Counted from the stretch's first letter, positions 11,491 through 23,341 are shown. The stretch is 64,000 nucleotides of DNA from Linnemannia elongata (GCA_036320915.1 JAXBDG010000002.1:2232001-2296000); one strand, 5' to 3'. The notes: generated by a model from the letters alone, not told the origin. Made by a program: numbers and translations.

Positions 11491-11904
11491 AGTAAGACGC
11501 AAACCCCTCATACTCGCTCTCCATCATGTTTATTCCAATGCTACAAATAACCAACGTTCTAACTACCCCCCTCTCTTCCTTCTCTGCCTCTCACTCGTTT
11601 CCCCACAATAGTGAAGAACACTTCGGCCGCCCTCTTCGTCTTCGCTCTCCTCTGCACCATGCTCTCCCTCGCATCCGCCACAAAGTGCTTCTGCCTCCAG
11701 AACTCTGGTGCCGACACCCGTCTGGGTCTGAACCGTCTCGCCTGCCAGCGTGCCGGACACGACTTCCACCCCGACGGATGTTACGTCGCAACCACCAACG
11801 GATGTGGCGTCCCTCCTCAGGGTCCCGAGATCAACCAGATGATCAATGCTTGCAAGTCACTTGGTGGCGATTGGTCGGCTGGTTACCTCAACTGCCGCTG
11901 CTAA
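11491..11904 (+). CDS. Small secreted eight-cysteine protein, copy 1
   Basis: Predicted protein of 97 residues. The genomic frame reads GTG at the expected start (11611). An intron with donor at 11492 and acceptor ending at 11611 joins the A at 11491 to TG at 11612, creating ATG across the junction (exons 11491 and 11612-11904). A 23-residue signal peptide (K-N-T-S then a hydrophobic core ending L-A-S-A) precedes a mature chain of about 74 residues with eight cysteines: K-C-F-C, L-A-C-Q, D-G-C-Y, N-G-C, A-C-K-S and N-C-R-C. I do not recognise the family; the architecture fits an apoplastic effector, antimicrobial or cell-surface protein. The mature part is 64/74 identical to copy 2, while the signal peptides differ more. 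An upstream ATG at 11526 is in another frame. Confidence 0.8.
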
Positions 11905-12017
11905 ACAACATGGACAACAGCGCATGTTTTGAGAAGAAGTAGCGAAAGGATCTGAGGGATGTCTTTTTAAGCGGTTCCCTATGACCCTCTCTATCTTATT
12001 CTCAAACTTCTTTATCA

Positions 12018-12023
12018 AATAAA
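12018..12023 (+). terminator. Poly(A) signal of copy 1
   Basis: AATAAA in the block TATCAAATAAA, 114 bases after the stop codon. The same block is conserved after copy 2. Confidence 0.65.
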
Positions 12024-12663
12024 AACCACATCTCAAACAATTTTGCATTGCGGTGGACTAGCGGCTCTAGTAAGAAGGTGGCTGCCGTAGACGGCAATCT
12101 CGTTTTCGTTCCTCGCGAACTTGAACAAGCTTTATTTAATGTGCTACTCTCCGGGCTCTCGAAACTTCAACAACTATGGCGCCACATTGCCTCATTCCCT
12201 ATTTCATGCCAAATTCAATTGTTGCTAGCGTAATCTCCTTCCCTCATAAACGAATGTAATGCTTTGACAAGCACCATCAACCGCGATCCAATGATTAAAC
12301 CGCATGGCCAACACAGGGAGGGTTGGCTGTATCGTCTCTTACTCCAAGACCCTGTACCTCCTTGTCGACTTTTGCCTTTTCCCCCTTCGCCATACGCATT
12401 GGTCTCGTATCCTTTGCTTCCCGAGCATCCAATTTTTTTTAGTCTCGTTTTTGTTCATTCCTTCACTCTTCAACCCTTCAAGCTAACTGTTTTTTCATAT
12501 CTCTCTCCTAGGAAACGCCGCTTTGATCCCGTACTGCCTTATCATTAGACTCTTCTTTTCCTGTATCCAACAAAGCTACTGCGCTACTACATTACCCCCC
12601 TTGTCGACAGCCCAGTTACGTGATGAACATCGAGAAATATAGTGAGTGAAAGTGGTGTACATG

Positions 12664-12670
12664 TATAAAA
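12664..12670 (+). promoter_or_regulatory. TATA box of second secreted-protein gene
   Basis: TATAAAA, 131 bases before the leader-intron donor at 12802. It corresponds to the element at 11394-11400. Confidence 0.7.
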
Positions 12671-12896
12671 CGAATTTTGTTCCCCCCACGTCTGTTTTTC
12701 GCCCCACTACAAAACACTCGCCAACTAATCCTTCTTTTTTTTTCTTCTACCTCCTTCATAACGCACTCTAAATTCTCACAAAACACAACCGCGCTACCAC
12801 AGTAAGTATGTCAACACTCAACTCACCCTCCAACTCTCATCAACCCAAGCTGATAACGTCCTCACCTCTCCATCTACCATCCTTCAATCCTAATAG

Positions 12897-13193
12897 ATGA
12901 AACCTCAAACTTCCGCCCTCTTCTTCCTTATCACATTCCTCAGCGCTTTGCTGACCCTAACATCCGCAACAAAATGTTTCTGCCTCCGGAACAACGGCGG
13001 CGACACACCCCTGGGGCTTAACCGCCTCGCCTGCCAGCGCGCAGGGCACGACTTTCACGAGGACGGATGTTACGTCGCGACCACCAATGGATGCGCTGTC
13101 CCGCCTCAGGGTCCCGAAATCAACCAGATGATCGATGCTTGCAAGTCTTTGGAGGGTGATTGGTCGAACGGTTACCTCAACTGCAATTGCTAG
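12897..13193 (+). CDS. Small secreted eight-cysteine protein, copy 2
   Basis: Protein of 98 residues with an intact ATG at 12897 directly after an acceptor (TAATAG). The matching donor at 12802 gives a 95-base leader intron in the same place as the intron that splits the start codon of copy 1. The signal peptide is about 24 residues (hydrophobic F-F-L-I-T-F-L core, ending L-T-S-A). The mature chain keeps all eight cysteines and the Y-V-A-T-T-N-G-C and P-P-Q-G-P-E-I-N-Q-M blocks of copy 1. Ten of 74 mature residues differ, several changing charge (P/E, N/D, G/E, R/N). Function unknown; secreted by inference from the signal peptide. Confidence 0.85.
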   Translation: MKPQTSALFFLITFLSALLTLTSATKCFCLRNNGGDTPLGLNRLACQRAGHDFHEDGCYVATTNGCAVPPQGPEINQMIDACKSLEGDWSNGYLNCNC

Positions 13194-13257
13194 TCCAAAA
13201 CGCACGCGAGATGCATTTTTCTTCAGGAGAGGGGAGAGCGAGAGGATGTGAGGGATG

Positions 13258-13259
<2 letters not shown>

Positions 13260-13288
<29 letters not shown>
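13260..13288 (+). repeat. T29 homopolymer in the 3' UTR of copy 2
   Basis: Follows GAGGGATGTC. At the same place after copy 1 (about 11964) there are only five T residues, so the tract expanded after duplication or contracted in copy 1. Confidence 0.7.
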
Positions 13289-13290
<2 letters not shown>

Positions 13291-13335
13291 ATGTCCCTTT
13301 GACCTTCTTTATCTTATCTTTATTATTCCTTATCA

Positions 13336-13341
13336 AATAAA
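13336..13341 (+). terminator. Poly(A) signal of copy 2
   Basis: AATAAA in TATCAAATAAAG, 142 bases after the stop codon, matching the signal after copy 1. Confidence 0.65.
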
Positions 13342-13673
13342 GAGCCAAGGTTCATACAGCTGTTGCATTTTGGCGGCTCTGGGTGATGGATTTCAAGAAG
13401 GTGGTTTGTAGTAGTCTGTAGCATCCATTTCTCCCACTAGAAACTTATCAGATGCGCTACTTGTCAGGCTCACCCGCTACTCAACCCGCAAGAAAACTCA
13501 AACCTTGATGACGCCACATTGCCTCATCTCCCTTTCACAGAGACCTTGGTATCATACCCCTCCCGCACTCCTTTATAGAATTTGTATTTTATGATACATA
13601 TTCCACGCACTCGAGAGGAGTGTGGTAGTGGACAAAAAATAAGAGGGGAATGGTTTATGTGCTTAAGCTAATA

Positions 13674-16600
13674 TCACCATCCACGAGAGTCAGAGTGAAA
13701 GCTGTTATATGCGCTACTCGCTCCACTACCCGCACCACGGTCACTACCGCCACGGCTCATCCGGCGTCCTCCCATCAACGTGTCATAGGCTCCACCAGTA
13801 GCAGTAGTGTTTGTGCCGGAAGTGTACCCAACAGGTGGAAGGCCAGACTGCTGAGACTGTTGCGCTGAGGACAAGAGAGGTGGGGGTGTCATAGGCGTAG
13901 CTGGTAAATAGTCTCCAGCATGGTTGGTGCTATTGCTGCCTCCAATGAGATTGCCAGCAGCGTTCATCAACAGCAACTCGTCCACGAACCCAGCTCCAGA
14001 TCCTGAACCAGACCTCCTCAACAGTCCCAGGTGCTCAATACTGTTGTGGTTGTTGGTATTGCTTCCAGATCCAACGCGACTGTGGCTCACGCTGTTGGAG
14101 CGACTGTTGTTGTTGCTCGAGTGATGGCTGTTGCCGCCACTACCATTGCCATTATTATGTCCCAGGGGGTGGCCGGTAGCTCCGTTGTTTCCGTTTCCAC
14201 CGTTGTTGTTGTTGTTGCTCCGCCCAAAGAGTCGCAGGTGGGGTGAAGACGACGAGCTTGCAGCACCGCTACCAGGCCCGAGTGCTGGTGATTGTGACTG
14301 GGAGCGCAGGTTCAGCATGGCACCTGTCAGGGGCAACATGCCACCGGCACCACGCTCATTGAGTCCAGGGCCACCTCCAGCCATCATGCCACCGGAAGGC
14401 GATGCGCCCAAACCTGTTGACATATGTCCCATATCCTGACCAGAATTCGACCCGGGGCTCAGCTCGCTCATGATGAACAACATATCGTCGTCATCATTCA
14501 GGCTGGTGTTATGGCCCAACTTGTCGTCCTTGTCGCCTCCTTGCACGTCTCGTCTTCCTCGTGGGTCCGCATCTTCGTCATCACCGTCGTCATCCATCTC
14601 ATCCTCTTCGTCTTCATCTCGTCCATGACGGCTCTGACGTCTCCGGTTGCGTCGCTCGGCACTGTCGGCAGAGTTCAGCTCGTTCAATGACTCGTTATCC
14701 TCTGCAGCGCGAGGACGAAGTCGAGGAAGCGTGAAGCTGGCTCCACTCGATCCACTTCCAAGTCGCAAAAGCCGCCCAGGACGCCCTGTCGAGGTGCCTC
14801 CACTTGCCAACGAAGGAATAGGCCGAGGATCAACACCAAATGTCGAAAACGGCGCCGCGTTGGAAGACGAAGATGACGAGCCTTCACGCCCAGTGTTGAG
14901 AGGCGCAGAGTACAAAGAATGCTGATGGTGTACATCCTCAGGGTACGATCCAAACGCAATATCGTCTCCTGCTCCCTCGACCTTTATCCTTCCCATCGCC
15001 TCCTCCATGCCCAGAATGTCCTTGCCTTGGTCCAGACTGCCATGTCGGAAAGCAATATTGCCAATGTTCGCACTCCTCCGCACAAGATCACGGTGGATAC
15101 CGCTTCCACCGCTGGGGCTCTCATGGTTTAATAACCATGACTGCCGCTTGATGGGGGTAGATCCTGTTGATGGCTCTCTGGAGGATGAATGCGAAAGACC
15201 TGACTGGTTTTCAACACGGCCAGATGATCTGGATGGGTATACTGGTGCCTCTGAGTGCAGGGGTGAAGGGGTTCCTGGTTGGTGAGAAGAGAACGATTGT
15301 GAGTGTCGACCAACAGTAGTCGCAAAAGGTAGTCCTGTCGGGCTGCTGGGCTCCATGTCACCCAAGGTCGAGCGCCGGTTTAGGTTTGTGGTCACAGTTA
15401 AGGGCGGCTGGTTCTGTTGATTCTGCTGCTCGGCGAGGATCTGACTGTTGGACATAGATTCAGACAAATTGGAGTTGATCTGCTTGAGCTGCTGGAAACG
15501 GTCAAGGGTTGATTTGGTCTTCATTCCTGAGGCTGACAAACTGCTGTCATCCGAAGCAAAAGAGGGCCCAATTCCTGATCCACCAGCCTTTCCAAACATC
15601 TTTAGTGGTTCTGGGGTGTCCAGCATTTTCATAAACTCGTTCACATCGTCATCATCCGACGTGAGCTGGAACAACGACTATGATAAATAATAACACCAAA
15701 ACTATTGTTAGTGGACCTGTTAAGCTGATCATTTTGTTACCAGGTTAACATTGCTTGACAACCTGGAGGTTAGTACTTACAGAGTTGCCGACGATAGAGT
15801 TACGGTTGCGTCCAGGAGGCAAACTTTCGCTGGAAGCGCGTCGACCCGATGAATCGTGCCGATGTCCGAAACTAGAAGTAACCCGTGGGGCCGATGTCGA
15901 CGAGGATGCGTTGCTTTTGACGGAGGTTGAGAGCATGTTAGTTCCGCCACTGGGCAACGACGACAAGGTCCCGCCAGTCTTTGGGACTGATCCTAGCAGT
16001 CCTGAATTTTGCATCTGAGAACTCTGAACACGGCTCATTGAGGACGACGATGGTGACCGGTTCAAGTGTACCGATGAAGGCCGCGACGACAGGGACGGAG
16101 GCTGCGCTTCCAGGAATGATGGTGATGGTGACGATGACAATGATGGCGACTTGAATGGTGAAAAGGACGAAGAAGGTTGTCGCCGATTGTCCGTTTGACT
16201 CGTCTATCGAAGATAGGGCGGATAACGTTTTAGCATACTGAGCCTATTTCTTTTGAGAACAATGTGTTCACATACTTGAGTTATCGCATGACCAAGATAT
16301 GGCATACACATACCGAGAGTTTGAAGGGCGGGCTTTCCATAATAGGATCGACATAATGCTTGGCCACTGCCGCATGTCCTCCATGAGCAACTGAGAAGGG
16401 TGGCGTGCCTGCTACATTATGGTTTTCAATAGGCGTGAACAATCCTCCAGGCCCACCGTTGGAGCCTCTCCTTGACATACGAGTTCCCAATGAAGAAACC
16501 GATGATTGTGAAGAGGAATATTCGCCTGAGCGCTGCTGCAGTGACTGAGCACTATTCCGACGTGGTCTTAGTGTTGGCATTGTATTTTCCTGGAGTGCTC

Positions 16601-19023
16601 CTGAGTTACACATCTCGCTGTTGGGTCTCTGTACAAGTGGTGTTGATGACGGGGGTCGTCTCGTAGGTGCGCTCTATATTGCCCCAATCAATTTCATGTC
16701 AGCACGATCAGGAGATCTGAACTTGTATGCCCCTTCATAACCAGAGAGAACGTTAATGGAAGATGATGCGGGCAAGAACGCGTTGACTTACAGATTCTTG
16801 AGAGTGGGCGACAATAGTTGGTGTAAAATAATTTTCGTCCATGTCGATAAACCTTGAGCTCAGCATTGCCTCTGACTCATCCACTTGGAACTCGCAATTG
16901 CTCCGATATGTCACCTTCAACGAAAAAGCCCTGTTTTTGTAGGCATGAAATGATGTACAGGTTAGAGGTGCTATTAACCCGGAAGAGAGAGATAACAATT
17001 CAAGTCGCGAGGCATGAACCACACAGCTTTTGCAAAAGCTGTACTTACCCGAGGGGTGTCTCTACTTGACCAAAGCGGTATTCTGAGAGCATGGGCCTGG
17101 TCTCGCCTTCGATTAGGGGTACCTCTAGAGTAATGAAGTCGAACAACAACGACGCAAACCCTGTCAGCGTCAACTTCCAACTAGTGCGTATGTGAGCGTA
17201 ACCACAAACGGATGTTTGCCAATGTCGTAAACACAAGTGGGCGTTGAATGACCCATGGAGGCACGCCATTATCGCATAAGCCCGCACTGTCCCCCCTCCC
17301 TCTTATGCTCCCTTGTTGTTTTGCTGTTTCTGTTGCATCATATAAATTATTGCCCACTTTGACACCCATCGAGTCACACAGAAGCATGATGGCGTAAAAA
17401 TAAACCCTTCCCTCTTTTGCCACCCCCTCCCCCATCCTGCAACACTCCCAAACGTCGTCTTGATCCTTGTTTTTCTTAATCCTCTGATCCTCTGTAGGTT
17501 CTTACCGATTCCAATTTCAGACTCACGAAACATGCTCTCCTCGGGGCTCTGACCGCGGCTCACGCGGAATCCGATCCTGAGCGGATGATTCTGTTTCTTT
17601 AGTTGTCGGTAGAGCTGGTAGGCAGGCAGGAGACGCATGTAGGCAAAGAGGGACCTGAAGAAGATGATGGATTTCTTGTACACGACTGGTGGTTCAGGGA
17701 CCGGATCTGGGGGCGTGTTACTGTGATTGTTGAATGCAAAACAAACAATTGAAAAAGATGATCAGTCCACTTGCAATGAACAAGGCAGGATGATGATAGG
17801 ATAAAACGGGATGGAGAGATAGATAGTAGACAGACTGGGGCACGGATAGACATGAAAAGACAAGGGTGGTCGATCCAACAACAGGAGAAAGGGGCGAGAG
17901 GATAGAGAGGGGATCATTGATCCCTGCAGGCTCCCTTTGTTTCTTTTCTGTCTCGTCATGCATTACACAAAAAGAACCAAAGAAGAAAAAAAAGTCCCGC
18001 CCTGTCCGCCTGATCTAGTGAGAGCATATCTGCATGACAATGACAATGACAAGGATCTCTTTTACCTAAGGTTGAGGGACCATGACTCGAGGATGATGTT
18101 GCGTCGGATCCTGCTCTGACCCAGAGGGGTCGATGCTACTGAATGAAGCCCCGTTCCACTGAGATCGACCCTGTTCTTACGATTGGTCTCGTCCAACAGC
18201 ACCAGAACTTGGTTTGACGATAATTCGGACGTGTCCAAGAACAGTTCCACCAACATGGTCGGCGGCGATTCCGTGATGGCCATTGCCCTCCAGAACTTTG
18301 CATCCTCTTTGTAGATATCCAGATCCTCCAGCTCCAAATTGAACTACTCAGCCAACAAGGGAGAGTGTGAGCATAACGTGAGTATGGGAGATCATATGAA
18401 GCGTGGAAAGGGTTAGGAAGAGAAAACATGGTAGGAGGAAAGCAAGCAAAAAACGAAGCTCTTCGTACCCATTTGCTTGTCTTTTTCACAAGGGGAACTC
18501 CGCGCAGTGAGCCTTTCTTGGGCGTGATCCCTGCATGGACATCAGGATGCGTCACTCTGGCGAGGACGACAATCTGAATGACCTTGACATAAAAGTTCTA
18601 TAGTGGACAGGATGGCGCAGAAACAAGGTGCATTAGCATTGTGCGTCGTTGTTTTTTTGGTCAACTTGCATTGTTGTTGTCTCAAGGATGAGTCAGGCAC
18701 AAGGACAAAGGAAGAGCCAAGGCTATGAGAAGTAGCGTTTATGGCTTGCAGTGTCGCTTGTGGTTGTTGTTGTAGTGTAATACCTGGAGGATCTGGTCAG
18801 CCTTTTGGTTTCTCGGTGGTGGCGGGGGTTGCTGCTGTTGCTGTTGTTGCTGGTACTGCTGCTGCGGTGGGGCGAGGTTTTGATGTGAGTACTGTTTGGA
18901 GGACGAGGTATTATTGTTGTTGTTTGCAGAGGAGGGAGAGGAAGAAGTAAAGACGGCGGGAGACTCTGGTCGGGAGGAAGGCTGGTAGTATGAGGAGGAG
19001 GAGATACTCTGCCGCCTGCTCAT
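13674..19023 (-). CDS. ATG13: Autophagy-related protein 13
   Basis: Nine coding exons join in frame: 19023-18784, 18597-18469, 18343-18066, 17720-17506, 17160-17049, 16930-16792, 16673-16314, 16203-15781 and 15677-13674, giving about 1299 residues. The N-terminal 70 residues are Ser/Asn/Gln/Pro-rich. The HORMA domain follows (about 72-310): K-A-D-Q-I-L-Q-N-F-Y, N-L-E-L-E-D-L, F-L-D-T-S-E-L, V-L-L-D-E, V-V-Y-K-K-S-I-I-F-F-R-S-L, R-I-G-F-R and V-T-Y-R-S-N-C-E-F, the hallmark Atg13 blocks. ATG13 is the regulatory subunit of the Atg1 kinase complex that starts autophagosome formation and responds to TOR. The remaining 900-plus residues are disordered, Ser/Asn/Gly-rich with acidic runs, and much longer than in yeast. 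The start of exon 5 (acceptor at 17162-17161) was chosen by phase and is the least certain junction. Confidence 0.9.
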
Positions 19024-20417
19024 TGAATATGGAGGTTGAAGGTTGGACTTCTTGGTGGTTGGGGAAGTGCACAAAAGAGGCGTTACGAGTGATACAGGTG
19101 GGGTAGTGAATAGTGTACAGAGAGAGAGGGAAGGAGAGTGATACACGAGAATAGATACAAGAAGAAGGTCTAGAGAAGTAAGAAGATTAGATGTAGGAAG
19201 AGAGGAGGTGTGTTGTGAGTGAGAGATGGGTAAGGGAGAAGGAAGGAGAAGTGAGTGAAGAAGAAGTAGAAGGAGAGCTGATTCCAAGAAAGACCATGGA
19301 GTGCGGACACAGTTTGTTGGCTTGTCCTTCCGTCTGTTTGGTAAAGTGGACCACTCGGGAGAGAGTCAAAAGAGTGCAGGGTGGGGAAGAGCAAAGGAAC
19401 AAACGGAAGAAAGGAACGACGTGATCAAAAGAAACTAAAATTCTCTTTGTGCATTCAAGATCACACCTTCATTTCTGCATTCCTTATTTACACATACTCT
19501 CCACATGTGCATGTTGCTTCTCGCTCTACAATTGCACAATACACTTCTCAGGGACAACCACTTCTACACACGACGACAAGAATGAACACGGCAAAGAGAT
19601 CGGATATAGTTTTTTTTTCAAATGGTTCATTTATTTCACTTTTCACACTCATAATTCTTGTCCTTGTTCTTGTTCGTTGAATTACCTATGAAGTAGCCTT
19701 TACAATCAAAACAAAAAAGTAACTTGGTTAGAACAACTGCTGTGCCAAAAAGAGTACAGGAGGAAAGGAAGGAAGGAAGGAAAGAAAGGAAGAGATGTGA
19801 ATCCCTGGCACAACCTGACAGCAGACCTGGGTCCCACTCCCTCCGAAGAGGGCGGGTCCCACTCCAGCAAGTTGTTTAAGGGAACCGGGTGTCCTAAAAC
19901 CCCTCCTTTCTCGAGGAAAGGAGTTCATTCTTATCCGATTGAAAAGTACAAATGCCAGCAGAGAAAGCTTGGCCTTCGTGGGTGCGGATGTGTTTATATG
20001 TGTAGGAGAAGAGGGTGGATGGGGATATCATGAATATGAATATGAATATGAATATGAATATGGATATATGATGGTTACCTTTTGCAATAATACGTTGTGA
20101 GAAGATGGATTGGTGTAAAGAAGGGCAAGGGGAAAGTGGGAAAGGAAAAAGGGAAAGGATCGAGAAGGAGTAAGGAAGTGTGAAGGAAGGAAGAAGAAGG
20201 ATCGAAAATTTTTCAGTGCATTTTAATAGGCTCAATGACTAAGCCACTCTCGTACCCTTCGCGCCACGAAAAAGAAAAAAAGTGTCCAACCAGCAGAGTG
20301 AAAAGAAGGCGCCAGAAGAAGTAAAAAAAAAAAAAAAAAAGTCTGAGTTGATCACTTCTTCTTTTTTCTCTTGTCTTCTGTATTTCTAATCACCAACCAC
20401 AACCACCGATCACCACC
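19024..20417. other. Divergent intergenic region between ATG13 and ZPR1
   Basis: Probable shared promoter region. At 19797-19930 a GC-richer island contains the direct repeat GGGTCCCACTCC twice and an 8-bp hairpin (CTCCTTTC, loop TCGAG, GAAAGGAG). The ZPR1 side is purine-rich then A-rich (A run near 20322-20340), with C/T-rich sequence immediately before the start. Confidence 0.5.
20030..20064 (+). repeat. ATGAAT hexanucleotide microsatellite
   Basis: About five to six tandem copies of ATGAAT, ending in diverged ATGGAT and ATATGATGG units. Confidence 0.75.
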
Positions 20418-22662
20418 ATGGCAGAGCGCAACGACCCCACCGATCTCGGACTCGCAGATTCCATCAACAACGCTGCCCTCTTCGACAAGAAGGAGCACCA
20501 TGATGCCTCCGCCCCCGCTGACGGACCACTCTTCCAGGACATTGACGGCGACCAGCAAGTCACCGAGATTGAATCCCTTTGCATGAACTGCCACGAGAAC
20601 GTATGTCGTCCCTTTTCTTTAATTACTGTTGAGGCTTTTCAAAGCTTCTTACGTTTACTTGCACAGGATAAACGACACGCAGGAGCTTAGTGCTAACTAA
20701 CATGCGACATGGATCGAACATAACATTTATAGGGCACTACTCGCCTTCTGTTGACCCGTGTGCCTCACTTCCGTGAGGTCATCTTGATGGCTTTCGACTG
20801 CCCCCACTGCGGACACCGCTCGAACGAGCTCCAGCAGGCCAACGCCATCGCTGTTGGAGGCGCCATCTACACCTGCCAGATCTCCAACAAGGCTGATCTC
20901 AACCGTCAGCTCGTCAAGACCGATACCGCCACAGTCAAGATCCCCGAGATTGACTTTGAGATCCCTGCGCAGCGCGGACAGTTGACCACCATTGAGGGTC
21001 TCCTGACCAACGTCATTGATGACCTAGAGAGCGACCAGCCTGTCCGCAAGGTAATATTTCGCACTGTTGAGGCTGATGATTTTAGCTCGCAATTCTTTTT
21101 TTGCGTCAGTGCGACATGCAGCTCGAAAGAACTTTTTGGATCGCAAAATATGGACACATAAGGACAGGGACAACCACTTGTGAGAAAGAGAACAGGAGAA
21201 AGGAAAAGCAGCACCGGGAATGGAATATCGAAGAAGGAAAGAGATGATGACTCTATAAGAGATAGCGCCGCAGTCGCACGTTCTGGATCGATCTATTGAT
21301 GACACTGCCTCGTTTTGGTCCAAAGATTCACCCAGTACCCCCGTCCCCACTAATGTCTCATACCTTTCTGCGCCATATGATTTGTCTATAAAATAGCACA
21401 TGGATGAGGCCTTATACCTTCAGATCAAACACATTATCGAAAAGCTTCAGGACTGCGTTGACGGCAAGACCCCCTTCACAGTAATCTTGGACGACCCCGC
21501 AGGAAATTCTTATATCGAATCATTGGACGCCCCCAAGCTGGACGCCAAACTGGATCTCTCTGTCTACATGCGCACTCGCGCCCAAGAGCGCGCTATGGGT
21601 CTCTCTGTTCCCGAGGAGGAGGAAGGAGAGGTTCCTGAAGAGGTTGTTACCGTTCCCATGCCCAAGGATCAGCAGGCTGAGCACTCGAAGCAGCAGCACT
21701 GGGAGGCTGGCTTGACCGCTGCCGATAAGACTGTCGCCACTGAGGAAAAGAAGGAAGAGACCAAGGATCAGGAAGACAAGAAGGCCGAGTCTGACTCTGA
21801 CTGTGACGAGGAGGACGATGGCGTTCTCCCTGATGTGTTGTCGTTCCCCGCCAACTGCTCTTCTTGCAACGCTCCCAGTGATACCAAGATGCATATTCTG
21901 GACATTCCTCACTTCAAGGAGGTGATCATTATGTCCACCACATGCGACGAGTGCGGATACAAGAGTAACGAGGTCAAGGCTGGAGGACCCGTCAGCGAGT
22001 TTGGTAAGCGCATTATCCTCAAGATCGAGGACCCCGAAGACATGAGCCGCGATATCCTCAAGGTAAGCCCCTTTGTCATTTTTTGGTTTGGTGAAAGTTG
22101 CTTTATCACGCTTCTGTTTTTCTACGGCACGAAATTAATCAGCAATAACTTTTCATTTGCATTTTAGTCGGAGACGTGTGGATTGTCGATCCCCGAGATT
22201 GATTTGGAGCTGAATTCTGGAACATTGGGCGGACGATTCACAACCGTGGAGGGTTTGTTGCGCCAGGTGCATGAGGAGCTCTCGAGCAAGGTGCCCGCCG
22301 AGTCGGAGAACCAGCCCGAGCGTCGCCGTGTGTTTACAAAGTTCTTGGATAAGTTGGAGCAGGTCATGTCGCTTGAGATCAAGAGCACGTTGATTCTGGA
22401 CGACCCCCTCGGTAACTCTTACCTCCAGAACTTGTATGCCCCTGAACCCGATCCCGCTATGACCATTGAGGAGTACAAGCGCACGTTTGAGCAGAACGAG
22501 GCTCTGGGATTGAACGATATGCGTTTGGAGCACTATGAGGGTGTTGTTGATGAGCACCATCATGCTGGTCATTCTGAGGCTGAGGAGGAGCATGAAGAGT
22601 TGACGGAGGAGCAGAAGGAGGCCGAGGAAATCTCAGGAGGTGGTGTCTCTGGTGGCCATTAG
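20418..22662 (+). CDS. ZPR1: Zinc finger protein ZPR1
   Basis: Four exons (20418-20600, 20733-21050, 21397-22062, 22168-22662) give 553 residues with in-frame GT-AG joins. Two ZPR1-type C4 zinc fingers are complete: C-M-N-C at 55/58 with C-P-H-C at 84/87, and C-S-S-C at 321/324 with C-D-E-C at 350/353. Each finger is followed by S-N-E and a beta-rich domain with the I-P-E-I-D motif. ZPR1 is an essential eukaryotic protein that binds translation elongation factor eEF1A and acts in its folding and in growth-signal-dependent nuclear import. The linker between modules (about residues 238-310) is Glu/Lys-rich and lengthens the protein beyond the usual 450-490. The C-terminus is acidic. Intron 2 is unusually long for this gene (346 bases). 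Confidence 0.95.
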
Positions 22663-23092
22663 ATACGATTTATACACGTTAGATATCAACAGAAACAAGA
22701 AAACAAATTATCAAATGACCTGCTGTGTTGTTCACTTCGATGGCTGCTTGTCCCGTCGTGCTTTTATCTATGCCTGACCATCGATTTGCATGTTTTTTTA
22801 CCCCACATGCTGGATCAACGGAACGATACAATTTGAAAAGTTGATTTGTCATTTACTCCTTCTCCACTTCTCGCCTTCTATCCATTTCTTTTCTACAAAC
22901 ACACCCAACCTCTCTCTTACTTTTTTTTTTTTTTTTTTTCCTTTCTTTCACTTTTTCTTTCCTTTTACTCCCTTTGTTCTCATTGCCTTTACTTTCGACA
23001 CAATGTTGACCACAAGAACGACTAAGCCTGATTTCTATCTATCCCTCGATTCTGTCGACAAAACGTAAAGGACTCCACGATGTTCACGAGTT

Positions 23093-23093
<1 letters not shown>

Positions 23094-23139
<46 letters not shown>
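23094..23139 (+). repeat. T46 homopolymer
   Basis: Uninterrupted run of 46 T, followed by GGTGGTCGTAGAGAC. A second run (T29, 23311-23339) is followed by the similar GCGTAGAAAC. Confidence 0.8.
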
Positions 23140-23140
<1 letters not shown>

Positions 23141-23307
23141 GTGGTCGTAGAGACATTGAAAGTCGAAAAAGTACGAGGGCTTTAAAGAGAAAGGCGCGAC
23201 TCTTCCAGGACTGAAAAAGGTCGTACTAAAAGTCACATCATTCATCTTGAGAATCTTGTCTCCTACTAACCACGGAGTGGTGAACTCCTGTAAGTATGAA
23301 GTAAACC

Positions 23308-23341
<34 letters not shown>

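Larger units (their letters stand above)
11394..13530 (+). repeat. Tandem duplication carrying two secreted-protein genes
   Basis: Two units about 1.28-1.33 kb apart share the same order: TATA box (11394 and 12664), leader intron, eight-cysteine coding exon, GAGGGATGTC plus T tract, TATCAAATAAA poly(A) signal (12018 and 13336), TTGCATT, GGCGGCTCT-like and AAGAAGGTGG blocks, and CGCCACATTGCCTCAT (about 12180 and 13512). The duplication therefore included promoter and 3' flank. Confidence 0.75.

Noticed and set aside
13880..13895. GGTGTCAT inside ATG13
   Set aside because: Single occurrence in coding sequence; one or two copies are expected by chance in 64 kb, so it was not counted with the array.
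17180..17287. Longer exon 5 of ATG13 reading upstream of 17160
   Set aside because: The TAG acceptor at 17181-17182 gives the wrong phase and an immediate stop; the CAG acceptor at 17163-17161 restores phase.
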